Positions 60,989-64,000 of a stretch of DNA of 64,000 nucleotides are shown here, one piece after another (position 1 is the stretch's first letter; every line of letters starts with the position of its first letter). A model generated the notes under the pieces. That model was not told the origin of the DNA. It worked only from the letters and a program-made list of their open reading frames with translations, and did not search any database. The translations under genes and the position numbers were made by a program. Source of the stretch: an uncultured Pelagibacteraceae bacterium (GTDB lineage Bacteria > Pseudomonadota > Alphaproteobacteria > Pelagibacterales > Pelagibacteraceae); NCBI GenBank assembly GCA_902539745.1, contig CACBKA010000004.1, positions 1 to 64,000 of the forward strand, in the 5' to 3' direction.

Positions 60989-63856
60989 TTATGCAGCCTC
61001 ATCCTTGTATTCATCAAGACTTGGACAAGTACAAACTAAATTTCTGTCTCCATACACATTGTCAACTCTTGCTACTGGTGGCCAGAATTTATTATCTTTT
61101 AAATATTCTTTTGGAAACGCAGCTTCTTCTCGAGTGTAAGAATGTTTCCATTCATTAGAACTTAACTCTAAATAAGTATGAGGAGCATTTTTTAGAGGAT
61201 TATCTTTTTTGTCAAAATTTCCTTTATCAACTTTGTCAATTTCCTCTTTGATTGATATTAATGCGTTACAAAAACGATTCATTTCGTCTAATCCTTCACT
61301 TTCAGTTGGCTCTATCATTAATGTTCCTGCAACAGGCCAAGACATTGTTGGAGCGTGGTAACCGTAGTCGATCAGTCTTTTTGCTATATCTTCTTCTGAA
61401 ATTCCTGATTTGGCTTTAATAGGTCTTAAATCAATTATACACTCGTGAGCAACGTTTCCATTTTTTCCAGTGTATAAAACTTTATAAAATTTTGATAATC
61501 TTTTTGAAATATAGTTTGCATTTAAAATTGCTACTTGAGATGCCTTTTTTAAACCTTCAGCTCCCATCATTTTAATATACATCCATGATATAACTAAAAT
61601 ACTTGAGCTTCCCCAAGGGGCAGCGGATACTGAACCAAGGCTTTTATCAGTGCCAATACTTTTTATAACTGAATGATTTGGTAAAAAATCTTCTAAATGT
61701 TTTGCACATGCTATCGGACCCATACCTGGTCCACCACCACCGTGAGGTATACAAAATGTTTTATGAAGGTTTATGTGGCAGACGTCTGGACCAAATTTAC
61801 CAGGTTTAGCAATTCCAACTAAAGCATTTAAATTTGCACCATCCATATATACTTGGCCGCCAGCTTTGTGAACGTAGTCGCATATTTCCGTAATCTTTTC
61901 TTCAAAAACTCCATGTGTCGAAGGATATGTAACCATTAGTGCCGCGAGATCATTAGAGTATTTGTCAACTTTACTTTTTAAATCTTTTAAGTCTACATTT
62001 CCGTCTTCATCGCAATTCACAACAACAACTTTCATACCACACATTTGTGCACTAGCTGGATTAGTTCCATGTGCAGATTCTGGAATTAGACATATATTTC
62101 TATTTTTTTGTTTATTGTTGATATGATATTTTCTAATTGTCATTAATCCAGAGTATTCCCCTTGTGCTCCAGAATTTGGTTGAAGCGAGACAGCATCAAA
62201 ACCAGTAATTTCTTTTAAATCATTTATTAAGTCATTAAACAAAACCTTATAACCTTTCATCTGATCCTCGGGTACAAATGGATGAGGTAAAGAAAATTCT
62301 TTCCATGTAACTGGTATTAGCTCGGCTGTTGCATTTAGCTTCATTGTGCAAGAACCTAGGGCAATCATTGACCTATTTAAGGCAATATCACAATCCTCTA
62401 GTCTCTTTAGATATCTAAGCATCTCTGTTTCTGAGTGGTATTTGTTAAAAATTGGATGGGTTAAATATTTTGAGGTTCTTAATAGATTTTTTGGCAAATT
62501 ATTTAGCTCTACGTTCACCGAATTATCATATTCTTTTTTAACTCCAAATACTTTTAGAAGAGTATTAACATGCTTTATCTTCTTTACTTCATCAAAAGCA
62601 ACCGACAAAGTTTTTTTGTTTACCCTCCTTAAGTTTATTTTTTCTGCTAAAGCTTTATTAAAAATAGTTTCAGTTTTTTCATTTGTTTCAATTGTGACTG
62701 TATCAAAAAAGCTTTTAGAAAATATTTTAAAACCATTCTCCTCTAAGCTGTCAGCAAATATTTTTGCAAGTTTCGATGTTCTATTTGCAATTTTTAAAAT
62801 ACCTTCAGGTCCATGATAGATTGCATAAGCAGCTGAAATTATTGCCAAAAGTGCTTGGGCAGTACAAATATTACTTGTCGCTTTATCTCTTCTTATGTGT
62901 TGTTCCCTTGTTTGAAGAGATAATCTAAAAGCCTTTTTTCCATGTCTATCAACTGAAACACCAATTATTCTACCTGGCATAGATCTTTTAAATTCCTCTT
63001 TTGTTGCAAAAAAAGCTGCATGCGGGCCACCATATCCCATGGGAATACCAAATCTTTGAGCACTACCAACAGCAATGTCTGCGCCAAGTTCAGCAGGAGT
63101 TTTAAGTCTTGCTAGTGATAAAAGATCACAAACCATTATTGCCTTGCCTTCTCTTTTATGAATTAAACTAATGGCCTCGCTTGGGTCTTTTATGTCTCCT
63201 AAAGTTCCTGGATAAGCTAAAACCCCACAAATTATTTTATCTTCGATTTTATTTAGTTCTTTATCTTCACTACCAACGATAATTTCTATCCCGAAAGGCT
63301 CAACTCTTGTTTTGATAATATCTATTGTTTGTGGGTTACAAGAACTTGATACAAATATTTTTTTTGAATCACCTTTGTCTAATCTTTGACAAAGACCTAC
63401 TGCTTCTGCAGCAGCGGTCCCTTCGTCCAATAATGAAGCATTTGCGATATCCATTCCGGTCAAATCCATAATGACTTGTTGAAAATTCAATAACATTTCT
63501 AATCGACCTTGTGCTACCTCTGGCTGATAGGGCGTGTAAGAAGTATACCAACCAGGATTTTCCAATATATTTCTTAGTATTACGTTAGGAGTAATTGTAT
63601 TGTAATAACCCATTCCAATAAAATTTCGATAAATTTCGTTTCTCTTAGAAAGTAGCTTTAATTTCTTTAAAGCATCATTTTCTGACATTGGTTGGTCAAT
63701 TTTTAAATTATCTTTTATAAGTATTTTTTGAGGAACAGTTTTTTCTATTAAGTCCTCAAGAGATTGAGCACCAACTTTTTTGACCATGGTATTTTCTTCA
63801 TGACTTGTTGGTCCAATATGTCTTCGAATAAATTCTTTAGAAGTATCTTCAATCAT
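60989..63856 (-). CDS. gcvP: Glycine dehydrogenase (decarboxylating), P protein
   Basis: A 955-residue single-chain P protein. RHIGPTSHEEN and LLDEGTAAAEAVGLC mark the N-terminal half. The PLP lysine is in CHINLHKTFCIPHGGGGPGMGPI near residue 700. It decarboxylates glycine and passes the aminomethyl group to the H protein, whose gene ends one base upstream. Full length, so not split into the two-subunit form. Confidence 0.98.
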   Translation of the reverse strand: MIEDTSKEFIRRHIGPTSHEENTMVKKVGAQSLEDLIEKTVPQKILIKDNLKIDQPMSENDALKKLKLLSKRNEIYRNFIGMGYYNTITPNVILRNILENPGWYTSYTPYQPEVAQGRLEMLLNFQQVIMDLTGMDIANASLLDEGTAAAEAVGLCQRLDKGDSKKIFVSSSCNPQTIDIIKTRVEPFGIEIIVGSEDKELNKIEDKIICGVLAYPGTLGDIKDPSEAISLIHKREGKAIMVCDLLSLARLKTPAELGADIAVGSAQRFGIPMGYGGPHAAFFATKEEFKRSMPGRIIGVSVDRHGKKAFRLSLQTREQHIRRDKATSNICTAQALLAIISAAYAIYHGPEGILKIANRTSKLAKIFADSLEENGFKIFSKSFFDTVTIETNEKTETIFNKALAEKINLRRVNKKTLSVAFDEVKKIKHVNTLLKVFGVKKEYDNSVNVELNNLPKNLLRTSKYLTHPIFNKYHSETEMLRYLKRLEDCDIALNRSMIALGSCTMKLNATAELIPVTWKEFSLPHPFVPEDQMKGYKVLFNDLINDLKEITGFDAVSLQPNSGAQGEYSGLMTIRKYHINNKQKNRNICLIPESAHGTNPASAQMCGMKVVVVNCDEDGNVDLKDLKSKVDKYSNDLAALMVTYPSTHGVFEEKITEICDYVHKAGGQVYMDGANLNALVGIAKPGKFGPDVCHINLHKTFCIPHGGGGPGMGPIACAKHLEDFLPNHSVIKSIGTDKSLGSVSAAPWGSSSILVISWMYIKMMGAEGLKKASQVAILNANYISKRLSKFYKVLYTGKNGNVAHECIIDLRPIKAKSGISEEDIAKRLIDYGYHAPTMSWPVAGTLMIEPTESEGLDEMNRFCNALISIKEEIDKVDKGNFDKKDNPLKNAPHTYLELSSNEWKHSYTREEAAFPKEYLKDNKFWPPVARVDNVYGDRNLVCTCPSLDEYKDEAA

Positions 63857-63857
63857 A

Positions 63858-64000
63858 TTAATTAGGGTTGTCCTTTACAAATTTTTCATAATCAGTTTGA
63901 TTCATTAAAGTATCTAATTCAGATTTATTTTTGATTTTTATTTTAAAAAACCAACCATTATTTTCAGGATCTTTATTAACATTTGATGGGTCATCGACAA
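63858..64000 (-). CDS. gcvH: Glycine cleavage system H protein (5' part outside window)
   Basis: The last 143 bases encode the C-terminal 46 residues of GcvH, from [22 protein letters not shown] to the stop, matching the P-x-x-VN-x-DP-x-x-x-GW-x-x-K consensus. The lipoyl-lysine region lies outside the window. gcvT, and any glycine riboswitch, would lie further right. Confidence 0.9.
   Translation of the reverse strand, partial: VDDPSNVNKDPENNGWFFKIKIKNKSELDTLMNQTDYEKFVKDNPN

Noticed and set aside
63858-64000. Glycine riboswitch for the gcv operon
   Set aside because: In this orientation it would be upstream of gcvT, to the right of the window; nothing of it is visible here.
1-64000. CRISPR arrays, insertion sequences, prophage or integrase genes
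   Set aside because: No regularly spaced repeats, transposase motifs or phage structural proteins were seen on either strand.

Overview
The window is a dense, very AT-rich stretch of a streamlined alphaproteobacterial chromosome. The best fit is the SAR11 / Candidatus Pelagibacter group (inference from composition, gene content and order). Almost every gene abuts or overlaps its neighbour, no intergenic gap reaches 300 bases, and I saw no insertion sequence, prophage or CRISPR array. Typical SAR11-like content includes a complete SUF iron-sulfur operon as the apparent Fe-S system, a glnA / amtB nitrogen-scavenging set, an AcuI-type reductase, a thiS-thiG thiazole pair, and a glycine cleavage locus at the right edge.

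Layout. 1-6908: a cut-off NAD-dependent epimerase, then the classic proteostasis block tig-clpP-clpX-lon on the minus strand, headed by a tRNA-Leu(UAG). 6940-9733: a WecA/MraY-type sugar-phosphate transferase, an EamA transporter and NAD(P)HX dehydratase. 9851-11646: glnA with a tightly coupled small exported protein. 11648-18848: an eleven-gene minus-strand operon, iscR-sufB-VOC-sufE-sufC-sufD-sufS-sufU-sufT-sufA plus a 66-residue protein. 18980-33300: housekeeping genes (anmK, tyrS, AsmA-like, prfB with a programmed frameshift, PBP1A, RNase E, thiGS, aroQ-accB-accC) and a 27-residue arginine/lysine-rich mini-gene. 33307-33500: a structured RNA of unknown class downstream of mnmA.

34725-48222: mixed metabolic and envelope genes (DUF3553, cysQ, recX, ABA4-like, HCCA-isomerase-like, bcp, amtB, hupB, rseP, rhomboid, bactofilin, LysR-acuI, folE, hisI, YIP1, tspO, SDR). 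48248-56882 is the least familiar part. It is a plus-strand run of six small exported or lipoproteins, a tiny membrane protein, two large uncharacterised membrane proteins and a two-TM CASTOR/POLLUX-like channel, followed on the minus strand by a DUF4177-like protein and a Kv-type potassium channel. 57270-60983 is an FAD oxidoreductase / DUF1365 / Cfa-like methyltransferase / DUF3833 lipid-modification cluster. 60989-64000 holds gcvP and the 3' end of gcvH.

The strongest candidates for something undescribed are the 48-57 kb envelope/ion-channel region, the multi-hairpin RNA at 33.3-33.5 kb, and the very small genes. All functional statements come from reading motifs. No database search or folding program was run.
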